Position numbers and translations under genes: made by a program. DNA of 64,000 nucleotides, from positions 18,081,764-18,145,763 of the forward strand of contig CM059972.1 in NCBI GenBank assembly GCA_030490835.1, given 5' to 3'. Source of the stretch: Annona cherimola. Taxonomy: Eukaryota; Streptophyta; Magnoliopsida; Magnoliales; Annonaceae. The notes below the pieces were generated by a model that was given only the letters and a program-made list of their open reading frames with translations, was not told the origin of the DNA and searched no databases. This document shows positions 1 to 12,403 of the stretch, in pieces. How positions within the stretch are numbered: the first letter of the stretch is position 1; each line of letters begins with the position of its first letter.

Positions 1-1323
1 ATCTCATCATAGGCTCTAAAACTAAAACATCCCTCCACAATTTTTAATTCAGACCCCTGCTAAACGCTACTTATCCACTACCAATGTGGATATATTTTCT
101 TTTGAGAAAATATACAGCAAGAAATGAATATCCAAATGGCCGGAGTATATCATTTGCATACGCAGTGCAGAAACAGAGCGGCTTATAGCTAGATTCTTTT
201 CCTCCGGCCCCTTAATTCTATTGGCCCCACATGCAGACATCCAAGGCAAGGAAAGGACAGGGTTATGATGGGAAAATGGCTTTCTTAGCGGAGGCTACCA
301 ACATTTTTCTATCATTAAGTGCCCACTCTTGCAATATTCCGTGTCTAACCAGCATTGGCTGGCACCACTCAAAATCGCGGGGGATTTGTCTTTGAAAGCA
401 AGAGTCTCATTTTCAATTTCAATCCTCATCTTTTTTGCAAGGAGACAATGCTTTGCATGGCGTGCAAGCGACCAGCATGAGATGGAAAGGGCATCAAGCA
501 CCCACATTAAAGGTTTATTAATGGTTATTAGAATTAATAAGCTAGCTCTTATTAATTAAGCCAACCACAACATGTGGTGTCTGCTATTTAACTGGATAAC
601 CTAATAGTTCATTCAAAGTTAATGTCCGTCTTGCAATTAAGTATAATTTTCAATTTAAAAGTTGTAGGTTTCGAGTTCTTAGGGTACAGGGTAAAACTTG
701 TAGACTTAAATGTTATTATACTTAAAATATTTAAGTTTATTAATATTATATAAGTAAGCATGAAAATAGGCATTATTTATGATGTAATACTTAAATTGGC
801 GATCTAATCGTGTAAAATATAATGCATATGCAATGACAAATTTTAGGATTTAGAATGCAAATATTTAAAGTTAGAGAGTTTGAAATGCAAGAGTATTTTA
901 GACATTAAAATAAAATCTTAATGGTGTCTTTTGACATACTAATAGCTGAACTTGATGTTTAAAATATAAATACATGTAGTTAGAAAATTTAAAATGCAAA
1001 TTCTCCGCATTCCGACCACAAAGTATAAGGAAATATTATATTAGTATAATATAAATGTAATTGAAGGTATGTTGACAATTCTTGCATTACTCTTACTTAG
1101 ATCTGGAGACATATTCTTGTGGGAGCTAGCATTGATGATGGCTTCATTACATGGACCCAGTTTGTTGAGCATGGGATGACAAAAGTCAAAACCTCCCACT
1201 AAGCAATGATACATGTGTATTGGGAATCTTAATGAAAGATGTTGCTCGTTCTAACTTGTATGGAGTTGCAGCTTTAGGAGTCTCACACAATAAATGTTCA
1301 TGAATTTAACTTAACTGAAGATG
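1..1323. other. AT-rich intergenic DNA, no gene seen
   Basis: No reading frame here resembles a known protein. The first 600 bases are less AT-rich than the rest and carry short overlapping frames on both strands, none convincing. Around 660-720 there is a short box-B-like string (ggtttcgagttct), possibly an old SINE, too weak to call. Confidence 0.5.
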
Positions 1324-1792
1324 CTTCTATGAAACCCCTCCATTTTTAAAATCTTGATGGTTAATAGAAAATCCACTTCATCCATTGTACTTAGCATCAT
1401 TTATAATACCTTGGAAACCCTTTTTTTTTTTAATTTCACTTTTTATGGTCCCATCTATAAATGTGAAAAATCAACATAATAAAATTATTTAATATTAAAA
1501 TATCAACTTTAAAGTAGTTTTTTCAACATCTATACCATCTAAAATATCAATAATATGCAGATAAATGATCTTATAAAGTACTGTTACATTCTAATACATG
1601 TGTGAATAGATCTAAGCATTTTTCATACTTACACATAAATGCACCTATTTTTTAGCAAATGTGGCTTATCTACATATTAGATTGGGATGAAATTTAGTCT
1701 CTTAGCTAAACAAATGGTGTAAAATACAATGAATAGATTAAATTTTCCATCAATGATCAATATTTCAAAAATGAAACTCGGTTTCATAGAAG
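1324..1792. mobile_element. MITE, 'cttctatg' family copy 1
   Basis: The segment opens with cttctatgaaac and closes with gtttcatagaag, an exact 12-bp terminal inverted repeat. Its interior matches other segments of this window (near 11.9, 41.4, 49.1, 50.7 and 61.0 kb): a 'gatggttaatagaaaatcc' block near the left end, an 'aagcatttttcatacttaca' block in the middle and a matching 'caatgaatagattaaatttt' block on the right. There is no coding capacity. I cannot assign the superfamily because no clear duplication is visible. Confidence 0.65.
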
Positions 1793-2059
1793 TATTATTG
1801 TTTAACTTATAAGCATGCAAATTCAACCGGCACAAAATCACATTGTTTAGGTATTATTTTTCTACATGATCAAGAGTGCGAAACACTTAGAAAAATATTA
1901 TTTGAATTTTTTTTTTTTGCATTTTACTGTTGTGAATTATATCAAATAACACTTGTAGGGAATTCTATCAAATGATGTAGCCTGAAGTGGCATTGATGTG
2001 CATTTGAGAATGGTGTATTTGGACACAAATATAACATTATTTAGTTTTTGCTCCTTAAT

Positions 2060-2350
2060 TTACATTGTTATTATTTTCTTTTCCTTGTGTTGTTTATTCC
2101 CGTTATTATTTTTAGGCATAACTTTGATGTAAGATCGCATTTGTTCCTTACATGAGGCTGACTCCGGACTTGTCCGTAAATAGCTACCGGCCTTCCCCAT
2201 GTCCTGGAGGAAAAGGACGAAATAGTGCACGCAGCCCATGTACTTGGGCCAAGTCGGATGGAGGGGACCTCGGGAGTCAGGACGGCCGGCTATTTTCGAG
2301 GATATGACGATCGACCTTCTGGAATAACTCATCCCAATAGAAACCAAAAG
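2060..2350 (-). other. GC-rich patch with a short open frame, unrecognised
   Basis: About 200 bases (2145-2345) are markedly richer in G+C than the surroundings and stay open for 95 codons on the minus strand. Two minus-strand frames look partly protein-like, which suggests a decayed exon or captured gene fragment with frameshifts rather than an intact gene. I do not recognise the family. Confidence 0.3.
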
Positions 2351-2560
2351 GCATTGTAATTTACAGTTTTATCTCGGATCTTTCGTGCCTGTACTTTCTT
2401 TCTTTTTTTTTTTTTCCTCCAGATTTCGGCAACATATTCACAAACATGCATGTCTTCCGGGTCAATTTGATGGCATGACACAATCCACCAACACCAGATA
2501 ATCAAAAGCTAATCATAATGCGCTGGAAAATCCGCCTTTGCTGCTGAAGGTGCGGGCTTT

Positions 2561-3249
2561 TTTTTTTTTTTTTTTTGATTAAAAGATTAACTCCTATCCC
2601 GTCCGCCTCTGATAGAAAGGAGGATGAGGTGGAAGGGGAAGGAAAATCATTGCTTAACAAAGCCAAAAAATTGTCTATACAGAGTTTTTCCTGAAGAAAA
2701 AAAGGTGGATTGTCCCACCATTCTTGTTCAGGCAAAAAATTTGAAGAAACAAAATCAGCAAGAAGATGGGGCACAGAGTTCCCCTGTCTAAGCACATGGT
2801 GAAATGACAAAGAATAAGCCGATTGAGCGACATGATGTATTCTTGAAACAAAGGTGCCCACCGGCGCCCTAATAGTGCGATCAGCAGTCAACAACTCAAT
2901 AAGGATAAGGGAGTCAGATTCCACCTGTAGATTGACGAAATGTGCCTCCAAGGCCCATTTTAACCCAAGCCATACAGCAGTAGCTTCCATAATAAGCGGT
3001 TCCAGAAGTTCGCATCGATACCATCCCTTGGCCGCCATAAAGGACCCACTGGAGTCCCTAATAACTGCCGCAAACCCCGTACCATTGGTCCGACAATTCC
3101 GTCGCCCATCAATATTTACTTTGAATTTGCCATTACAAGGTTTAATCCATCGGGCAACCAGAGGTTTCTCAAAAAAAAGTGGTCCTCCTATAATCCATTG
3201 CCGACCGGAACTGGTCTCTAAAAGTTAAACACCATTCCATAACCGTGGA
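2561..3249 (-). mobile_element. 5'-truncated LINE, RNase H end (copy 1)
   Basis: This is a non-LTR retrotransposon fragment read on the minus strand, ending in a poly-A tract (T-run near 2558-2576). It keeps only the C-terminal RNase H-like domain (RVT_3 type) of the pol protein. The four expected acidic positions are readable: D in VNIDGRR, E in MEATAVWLGL, D in VESDSLIL and the final D in HLLADF. A perfect 15-bp target-site duplication, gaaggtgcgggcttt, flanks it at 2546-2560 and 3250-3264. Severe 5' truncation, poly-A and duplication are the signature of target-primed reverse transcription. The intact duplication suggests a fairly recent insertion. Confidence 0.92.
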
Positions 3250-3310
3250 GAAGGTGCGGGCTTTAAGTTCTGCTTTGGGAAGTTGTCTTCTTTTTATTTG
3301 TTAGCAATAT

Positions 3311-4786
3311 ATATATATATTTTTTAATTAAAAGGGGGGGGGTGTCACTCTATCCCTATTCCCTACCAAAATTTGGGGGATTAGGGGTAGAGTGGTCTCC
3401 ACAATGCATTGCCAAAAAATTGTCTTTACAAAGTTTACCACGAATAGCTTGTGGGGGATTGCCCCACCAACAGAAATTGTTAACAGAAGACAACAAGATC
3501 ATTTCAGCAAGAGAGTGGGCAACATCATTTCCTTGTCTGAGGACATGATGGACTGAGATAGAGTCACACGTGCACAGAATATGCCTGATTTCCGCTATAA
3601 CGTAGCCCACCCGGGAGTATATGGGTTCATTATTTGAGAGGAAGTTGCACAAGATAAGCGAGTCAGTCTCCATCTGTGCGCGTGTTGAATTAGTTTGGAT
3701 TGCCCACCTAAGTCCCAACAGGAACGCCGTCGCCTCCATGAATAGCGGGTCCATCACAGTCGCACGCTTCCACCCCTTTGCGGCCAAGAAATCGCCATGA
3801 GAGTTCCTAATAACCGCGGCACAACAAAAAAAATGCCGCCCCCCATGAGAGCGCGCATCAACATTTATCTTGACGAACCCCTCCGGCGGCAATGTCCACC
3901 TAGGAACCAGCGGTCTGTCCAAAGAGCCCGACATAATGATCCCAGCAGCATTCCTGAATTGGTTAAGGAATTCCGAACACCACAACAATGTGTCCGAGAA
4001 CTGAGGAACAATACCCTCCTCTCTGAATCTGTTCCGGAGATACCATATCCTCCAGCCGCATAAGATAAACATAGTGAGGTCCATAGATCTGTTCTCCATC
4101 ACGAGAGTTTCCACTAATGATTTAACATTTGCCACGTGGTTTGTCACCCTTGCAGCCGTTGTGCCTATCCCGACAGTTTTGGCACACCATAAAAACAGAT
4201 GATTTGCATCTTCAGTCTCACCATTGCATAACACACAACGGAGATCCACATTAATGCCCCTTTTGGAGAGGTTAAGTAGGGTGGGTAGAGCATCTTTTAG
4301 CAGTCGCCATCCAAAAATAATTACCTTGCTTGGGAGCTTCATTTTCCATATTGCCCTGTAACACTCCGGCATGGACGGGTCGGCAACAGTCGTGGACATG
4401 AATCTGTATGCAGATTTTACTGAATAGTGTCCATTAGGTTCATGTCTCCAAAATAACGAGTCCTCCGATCTTTCCGAGGGGAGAGGAATCCTGCTAACCA
4501 TCGGCCATATATGCTCTCTCGCCGCCGCAATTACTCGGTCCCTGTTCCATGAATTGGTAGCCCCATCGATGAATTGACAGACTTTGACGTCCACCGGAAT
4601 TGATGAAGGGAGGGGCCCCGCCATAGCCACCTCATGTTCGAGCCATAGATCGCCAAAAAACCGTACTTTCATCCCATCACCAATTCTCCACATGCAACCT
4701 CTTTTGATCAGGTCGCGTGCCTTCAATATACTGCTCCAGGTGTAGGAATCCGATGCCTTTGCCTTGCATTTCCAGATATCTGAATG
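3311..4786 (-). mobile_element. 5'-truncated LINE, zf-RVT plus RNase H (copy 2)
   Basis: The longest LINE copy here, about 1.5 kb on the minus strand. One open frame (stop near 3356) runs from the end of the reverse transcriptase region, through a zf-RVT zinc-binding segment (CVLC, then H and C in NHLFLWC), into an RNase H-like domain with D (INVDARS), E (MEATAFLLGL), D (METDSLIL) and the terminal HSLAE segment, where E stands in place of D. The reverse transcriptase catalytic part is missing, so the copy cannot move by itself. A 9-bp candidate target-site duplication, tagcaatat, lies at 3302-3310 and 4787-4795. The ~22 codons open upstream of 4786 are flanking DNA, not LINE. It lies 47 bases from copy 1's right-hand duplication (3264), on the same strand. 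Confidence 0.88.
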
Positions 4787-5144
4787 TAGCAATATTATTA
4801 GACTTATACTTTTGAGTAAATAGATTAAAAAATAAGTACTTAAATTGAGATGTAAATACAAAAATTTAAAAATGCTAAAGATATTAGTCGGCATTTTCAG
4901 TGGTTTCACACCAGCTAGTCCTGAATTGAGCTAAAGCCCAAGATCACACCTTGTAAGTCTCGCTTCCGATAATTCACTGGCAAGTAGCAAACACCAGCAA
5001 AAAGACCAAAAACTTCTTGAACTCCTCACCGTCGCACTCGAAAATTCGAAACACCCAAAGCTCCTAAGAGACGCTGAGCCTTGGAAGCATCAATCCCAAG
5101 ACAACTATTCGCTTAAATTTCCAACTCCGGCCGACGGTGAAAGG

Positions 5145-8100
5145 ATGCTCATATGTTTGTGCTGCTTCGTCCCCGCGGAGGAAGAAGGCGAGATGAGCAG
5201 CCGGACGCTGGTGTGCGTGAAGCAGGTGAAGCAGGGAATGCCGGAGAGGGAGTGGGAGGAGAGCATGCCGCTGCCGGGGGACATCATCGAAGGGGTGGCG
5301 GGGAAGGAGGGGGAGGAGTGCTTCCAGCCCACGAGGGCGCGTTCGGACGTGAGCGCGCAGCTGGGGAGGCTGAACAAGAGGCATTTGGAGGTAGTGTGGG
5401 TGAAGGTGAGGAGAGGGGATGGGACGCTTAACCTGCTGGCTCGTGTGGTGCAGGAGCGGGCAGTGCCACGTCGCTTCACGATTCGGGCCTTGTCCGATGA
5501 GCGGCATGTGGCTGTGCTGGGGGACTTGACGCTAGATCAGTGCGCGGAGTTGCAAGGTAGGTGGGGCCCTGTTCCCCTCACTTTTCTTCTCTCACCAACT
5601 CCACGCCTATGCTCTCGGATCGTTCTTTATAAATGGGTTTGGTGTTGATTGAGTACTGAATACCCATCAATGACTTGATAAATTGAATTTGAACATAGTT
5701 CATTAGTTAATACCTCTACTGTCAAAACCGTTGGGGTAAGAAATTAGGTAAATAAGAAAAATCAAGCAAAGTCGAATAATTAATCAGGTGGTCCAAAACG
5801 AGTTTCACTTCATTTGTGCTATCATGTTTTTTTTTTTTTTTTTTTTTTCGAAAAAGATAATTTTGCTATCTTCACTGCTGTTTGTTGTGAAACCCGAATT
5901 AAGGACCAGAAAGAAGCTCCTCTTCTTAGACAGTCGATCACGTGAATGTCGACTTTGAATTAGGGTGTGTTTGGTAATGAATAAAACTTTTTGTGAAAAG
6001 TTTTGGAGAGTAAAAGTTGTCAAATGATGTGATATGATAGGGGTAATGATGAGTAGTAAAGATGATAAAGTTAAAATAGATAGGTTAGTTGTGTGGATAG
6101 TTGTGTAGAAATGATTGAAAAGTAGGGTAGTTGTATAGGAAAATGTGAAAAAAATGATTAAAAAATATGATAGTTATGGAGAATGAAAAGTTTTAGATTA
6201 AAAGGTTTTAACTTGACATGTTTTATTAATTGCCAAACACACTCTTAAAGTAATGATTCAAAATACAAGACGCTAGATGCCGACTCAAAGTGTGTATGCC
6301 ATTCTCATAAACTCGTTAATAAAAAATTTTTCATTCTCTATAAAACTGTTATATTTTTTAAATCATTTATTTACATTTTCTTATACAATTACTTTTAAAG
6401 TCATTTTTTCACAAGTATTCAGGCAGCTATTCTATTTATTTTAACTGTTTTTATTCCTTTTCATTGGTCATTATTCTTATCACACCATATCACTTTTGTC
6501 GTCTCAAAAAAAAATTTATGTCAAAAACTTGTTATGAGATATCAAACGCACCCACTAATTGGAACTATGCGAATCAAACAATTAGAGAGAGCAGTTAGAT
6601 GATGTCTGGATGAAGAAAATGGAATGTTCATGTCTAGATGAAGACGACTAGCCTATATGTTCGCCATCTGAAATTGATTTCGTCCTGGAGCCAGTTGAGC
6701 AGGACTGCAACACCCATCCATTTAAATCAAACAAGTGGAAGAGACACGTCTGCGATTCGTAGACTGATTCAAAGTTTCAAACATGGTAACCACGTTCGCA
6801 CTTGCCGGGAAATTGTTCTCTATTGTCTACTTACATCCTCTCTATCATGTTGTCCAAACCCGACAGATCGCAAGCCGACCAATAAGTGGACATGGACGAA
6901 AGGAAACCTTTAGGGCCTTTTTAAAGGATACAATTTGTGTTTCTATTCTCAAAATAGTTTTTCAATTTTTATATACTTTTATATAATTTTTCTTATTTTG
7001 GATACACATTATTACATTTTCATCCTAAATATAAAATCCATTTAAGTTTCTTGAATTGTTTGGAACATCCATAAGACATGTGACAAACTCACGTTAACAA
7101 CAACAAGCTACAAACGCATTTAGTATTATTGATATTCGACAAAAATAAATTTATTATTTTATATGTAATTACGAGTCGCGACCTAGTGCACCCACTGCCT
7201 TTTTTATTACTTATCTTTTTACACCATTATGTTTAGCCAAGCATGTATTTCTTATATATAGTTTTACAATTGATTGACTTTATTTAATATTTTAGTTTTA
7301 AATTAAAAAATATTAAATAAAATTAATAAATCATAAAATTGTATATATGAAATATTCATGCTTGGGCTTAGATAATTGTGGAAAAATAAAAAAAAATTAG
7401 AAAAATGATGGCGCACCAGGTGCACTAGATTACAGTCCTCATTATATTTACACAGAGACATTCATTCTATTTTTATATTTTGAAAATCCTCAACAAAGAA
7501 GTACACAAACTTTTTGAAAGATATCTTAAGTAACCAAAATAATTAATATACCACGTTAAATAAGACATTTTTTCATTTCAAATATCTCAATGACATATAC
7601 ATCTTATACATGTCTTCCAGAAATACGGCGAGACGTAGCAAAGAGCACCACAGATAATTCAAGATGCAACATGCAAGAGTGCGATTAACTCCACTTAAAT
7701 CCCATGGTTAAAAATCTATACTTATCTTATTTTTAAGTAATTAGAGTAGTTGAACACCAATCGACCTCTTCGTGGTTGTGTCAATTTGGGTTAGGTCAAA
7801 ATCAAGTACTGCCTTCAAAATACGAAAATCATACAATCAGCATTCTGCTACTGAGAATGTATAAGAAAAGCTTAAACATGGCATGTTCATTAGCTCTCTA
7901 AAATCGAACTACCATATGTGACTACATGCATGCAAATAGGTTTGGGTTTGTTCCTACTTCCAAGCACCTGTATTGAACCAATATTCATATCTCTACGGTC
8001 AAGGAAACAAACCTTATAAATCCTGGGCATCTTTACTAATGTTCAATCGCGAATGTAATTGTATTTGATTGACAAATGGGATGAATCGAAGAATTATTTT

Positions 8101-9353
8101 GGATGTTCTAACGTCGGCGTTTGCGTGTATGTAAACCATGCATCTATATAGAGATGAGCAGGAGAGTGGTGAATGTGGTGGTAGATCAGGGGCCGGGCTT
8201 CCGAAGGAAGGGAGTGAAATATGATTGGAGGAAGAAGGTGGGGATCCACCTGCTCGACCATCAATCCAGCGTGATCAGCTCCGTCCTTTTCATGCCGCTG
8301 CCATCAGAAGAAGAAGGTGAAGAAGGCTTGGAAGCAAGGACAGGGCGGTCCATGGCCTGGTTTTCTGCAGCCATCGCGTCAGGGGTCCCCCTCATCTTCG
8401 TTAACATCCAGACAGAACAGATCGTCTCTTCCTATTCTCTGGTAATTCGTTGGTTTCGCATACTAACATCAGACCCACCTCCAATTCAGCTTCCATCATC
8501 ATTCGCATTATGTACAGGAGAAAGGAGGTTCTCCTCCTCCAACAAGCAGAAGTAGAAGCAGAAGCCGCGTCAAGCTGCAGAACTCAAATACGGGCGTCCG
8601 GATCCTCCAAGCAATCAGATTGTGGTTTTTGCCGGGCGAGTCTGAGATTCCAGTCTTTCTGTCGCCGCAGCCCGGCGAAATCCGGTTCGGAATGGACATC
8701 AAGCGGACCGAAGAGGTTAAGCTTAGCTAGCAAGCAGTAGCACCTCACCAATGCTCTGTTCTTTTTGAATGATCTCTCTCTGTGTCTCTCTCGTGATGGA
8801 TTTGGATGTGCAGGGCTTCATCTGTATCTTTGGGGCGGCGACGGGAATGGCCGCAGATCGCGCGGGAGTGGGGCAGATGCGGAAGGAAGCGGCGGGGGCG
8901 GGGCAATTGCTGGTCATCTCTCGACTGGAAGGGAAAAGCCTCATCCCTTCCTCCGTCTCCTCCACGGGTCTCATACACTGCTGCGATCACAACGACGTGA
9001 AGGCGACGCTGGCGGCCTCCATCGAGAGAATGGAAGGAATCCAGCTACACCTCATGAGGTGGCCGACTCAACACCAACACCAAAACCAACCTTATAATGC
9101 TGCTACTTCCGCCGCCGCCACGACTACCAATCGCAACAATATTCAGGCCGTGGCCATCGCTCTCACCGCACTTAGGCCTCTGCCCGCCTTATCATCCTCC
9201 AACGACTCCAATACCACTTTCAATGCATACGATTCCCATTCGAATTCCCCTTCCCACCAATGGTCTCATGATGACTCAGAAAGTCAGAACGAACTAACCA
9301 AAAATCCAGCAGCAGACCCAAGCTCTCCTCTTGATGCTCAGGATAGCTTTTAG
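5145..9353 (+). CDS. Plant protein of unknown function with PDZ-like stretch
   Basis: A four-exon gene: 5145-5556, 8152-8441, 8581-8715 and 8814-9353. The total is 1377 nt (458 aa), and all junctions are GT-AG and in phase. The start is the first ATG of the open exon (MLICLCCFV); a second ATG follows 16 codons on. I recognise the general pattern ([47 protein letters not shown]) as a plant protein without an assigned function and know no symbol. Residues ~265-325 look PDZ-like: a beta strand, then [18 protein letters not shown], then LLVISRLEG. The tail (from ~residue 360) is low-complexity, rich in H, Q, S and N. Codon use in the exons is GC-rich, unlike the introns. Intron 1 (2.6 kb) holds Tourist-like MITEs and a fold-back. 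The exon 1-2 junction is the least certain part: the acceptor at 8150-8151 (tatag) is the only nearby one I found that keeps the frame. No promoter was resolved. Confidence 0.72.
5963..6244. mobile_element. Tourist-like (PIF/Harbinger) MITE in intron 1
   Basis: A 282-bp element with terminal inverted repeats ggGTGTGTTTGG at the left and CCAAACACACtc at the right. It is flanked by the trinucleotide TTA on both sides (5960-5962 and 6245-6247), the duplication typical of PIF/Harbinger MITEs. The interior closely matches the copy at 56216-56495, including the runs 'gatgatgtgatatgataggg' and 'aaatagataggttagttgtg'. It is non-coding. Confidence 0.85.
6290..6556. mobile_element. Degraded, inverted Tourist-like MITE
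   Basis: This lies just downstream of the intact copy. Read in the opposite orientation it shows the same landmarks in worn form: the right end reads atcaaacgcaccca (compare CCAAACACACcc), and the interior has tttttcattctctataaaact and 'cttatacaattacttttaaa'. It is probably an older member of the family. Confidence 0.5.
7177..7436. repeat. Inverted-repeat element in intron 1
   Basis: The left arm, cgacctagtgcacccactgc, is mirrored on the right by gcgcaccaggtgcactagat. Further inside, 'gccaagcatgtatttcttat' mirrors 'atgaaatattcatgcttggg', and the centre is an AT-rich stem. The layout is that of a ~260-bp non-autonomous DNA transposon. No duplication was recognised. Confidence 0.5.
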
Positions 9354-9789
9354 CACTGGGACGCCTGAAATCGAATTAGTGGATCGTCCAATGTGTGGTG
9401 AGTAAGAATCGAGGAATTTCAATCTAGCCAGGTAGGTGGTCTGCATATTATAAATGTCCGCCCTGTGTGCGTGTATATATGGAAGGAAAAAAAAATCGTG
9501 TCAGATGGAAATCTATCCAGCTAGGTGGACTACATATTGCAATGCCTTCATTAACTAAAGAAGCATGAGGGTGGAAGAAATGGTTGGTATGTGTTCATGT
9601 ACTAGTTATGGGTTGGAAATAGAATGACTAGCACTTCGGAGAAACTTATGAAATCATGCCTAGATATGATAACACACATTTTAGAGTAATCCTTTATAAA
9701 ATAGAAGAGGATAAAAGGTATTATCCACTTTTTAAGGATTAATAAGAGTGCAGTAGTACCATGTATACTGTGTTGTTCCTTCTAGCAAG

Positions 9790-9975
9790 TAGGTAAAGTA
9801 TAGAGGTAGAACACCAAGACCTATTGGCTTATCACTCTCGGTTCCTTTCAAGTAAGGTCTTGGGTTCAAAGTCTCAAGAATGGAAGAAACAAGTGAGTCC
9901 CGCTTATTGAGTTTGACTTGGTCAGACTCCAGATTAGTACCAAATGTTATTGTATAAGAAAGTAGAAAGGTAGAA
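9790..9975 (+). mobile_element. Possible tRNA-derived SINE
   Basis: A B-box-like string, gggttcaaagtctc (near 9862), follows a degenerate A-box-like region (acctattggctta, near 9821) at roughly the expected spacing. No clear poly-A tail or duplication is visible, so this is tentative. Confidence 0.35.
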
Positions 9976-11940
9976 GAAATGGTAGAACCTAAAGTTTAAA
10001 GCTTATTCTAATTGATTAAATCTACTAATATTAAACTTGATAATTCTATTATCCCATAGAGGAAAATATTGCCTCGCCGACGTTGATTATTCAATACTTA
10101 TTGGATATTTGGGGCCATCTAGAAGCTTCAAAAGTTATAACAAAATTTTCAATTATTACCACTTAAGCTTGAGAAGCACAATGGATTGTAAATTTTAAAT
10201 TATTATCACTCAAGCTTGAGAAGCACAATTGCTGTAAATTTTGCATATGAAAAAGAATTTGTTATTTTAAGTGATAAGCCTGTGTACGTATTCACTATAC
10301 AAGCACTATTTGTTATTACAATAATAACAAGATATAATTGTATACAAAAAACTATAAATGTAATTGTTCACAATCTCTTCACAAGTGCTTGAGTTATAGA
10401 TTATAGTACATAAAATATCGATCTCATAAGGAAGTTAGAACTTAAAACGTTGGATTTAAACACTTTATAACCAAATTAAGCGGATAAGATAAGAAGAATG
10501 ACGAAAATAATAAGAAGAAAATTAATCTCAAGAACGTAGAATAAAGATTAAAAATTAAGAGATGAGAGTACCTAGAGTCTACCATTTCAAATACTTTTTC
10601 TGCAACGGCTACATGAAGTATTTATTTAATCGAGATATTATATGTTAAAGGATAACTATCTCTATATTATCATTGTACCTTCTCTTGAAACCTACAAGAC
10701 GTATTTTAATCTCTTTAACTATCTATTTTTATGGGACTAAGTCAATTAGAATCCATTAAGTTCTATGAAAATTTATGAAAATTTTCAAGATCATTATGTC
10801 TATTTTTACGGTATTAGATTTTCAGGTTTAATACATTGATTGTCGTATATTAGACTTTTACCTTTTAGTTTATTCACCTAATATATGAGAATTATTGCCA
10901 AAGTATAGGCCTTTATACAAAGTAAGCATTAAATTACAAAATATTAAATTAACAATAATATCCTTCATAAATAAATTAAAACAACAATATCCGCTACATT
11001 GCACATATGTTACATCCTACACCCTAAATAATGAGTTTAACTTAGCATGTTTATAACAAAAATTAAATACAAAATAATATTGTATTTAAAGTCCATCACA
11101 ACAAGACAATTAAATCAAAAAAAAGAAATAAAAAGCTTATTGGTTAGAAGTTCTAATAGTGACTTGAATGTCTTAAACAACTCGTCGTCTTGCTCACTGC
11201 CTTGTGCTTTACGTCTTTTTTCACTATCTGAATCTTAACCCAAGCTCCAAGGATGTTCTAAGATACTCGAAGGCATGTATAAGTGTTGTTTATATAATGT
11301 TTCTCGAAAAAAGTTGTGAAAACCAACACAATTATGGATTAATAGTCTAACTATGTTAGACCTAAAAAGTTATTAGGTGACTTCAGGTCTCGAATGAAAC
11401 ACATTTTAATCTGTCTTGGTCATTGCTTTATCTTCTCTTGATTTTTCTAAATCATCGACTTGAATGGATTTTTGTCTTTATGCTTCAAATTTTCTGAAAA
11501 TAAGTTGTATTGTACGGATTTTGATTTTATCCGATATTGCACTAATTAGTCAAGCATTAGTGATTTGTATTAAGCAAAGCTAAATCTATCAAAATACTAC
11601 TTAAATTATCTTAATCACTTAAATTCTTATCTAATTAATATCCAAAATAATAGTATGAAAGCGACTTAATAGTAATTTACATTTTATGGTATTAAATAAT
11701 GATGAGGAGTATTTCTAAACAATGAGGATTAAGAAAATTTTGCTACCGTGCTGATGAGAGTAAGCTTTAACAAAGCATCTTTCGATAAATGCTTAAAGAG
11801 AACATATAGAGGATGAGAATCTTGAGCATTATTTTCAAAATTAAAAAATATTTTATTTTTTTAGAAACTTTGCATTTTTGTTGTATTTATTGTCGAGTTT
11901 ATAGTAGTAGATAAATTATAACATTTATCTAAGGGATATG
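9976..11940. other. AT-rich intergenic DNA
   Basis: No coding region supported. A short direct repeat, 'cttgagaagcacaat', occurs near 10169 and 10216. Stop codons are dense in all frames. Confidence 0.5.
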
Positions 11941-12403
11941 CTTCTATAAAATACTTCTTCTATGTATCCTTATCTATTCTTATATGATTGATGAATGATG
12001 AAAAATCTACTTTACTTATTGTATTTAATATTACTTATATTACCATAACAACTTTTTCATTTGCCCCATATATATAAATATATAAAATCAACATAACAAA
12101 ATAATTTAATATTAGATATCAATTATAAAGTTGTGTTTTAAACATGTAAATCATTTAGAATATAATTCTTATGTAGTTAGATGGTTCTATAAAAATATTT
12201 GCTACGTTATAATTTATATGTTAATGTAACTAAGTTTTCGTAATTTACATATCAATATATATTTTTAAGCACATGTAGACATATACATTTCTCTTGGATA
12301 AAATTTAATTTTTTTAACTAAAAAAATGATGATAAATATAATGAATAAAGTAGATTTTCTATCTATCATTGAGATATTAAAAATTGAGGAGATTACATAG
12401 AAG
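11941..12403. mobile_element. MITE, 'cttctatg' family copy 2
   Basis: The left end has cttctataaaatacttcttctatg and the right end acatagaag. Interior blocks match copy 1: 'gatgaaaaatctactttactt', 'aaaatcaacataacaaaata' and, on the right, 'ataatgaataaagtagattt'. It is non-coding. Confidence 0.6.

Noticed and set aside
5064..5507. Two minus-strand frames opposite exon 1 of the uncharacterised gene
   Set aside because: They mirror a GC-rich exon. The plus frame extends into later exons in phase and gives the coherent protein.
8723..8990. Minus-strand frames opposite exons 3-4 of the same gene
   Set aside because: Shadows of the plus-strand exons.
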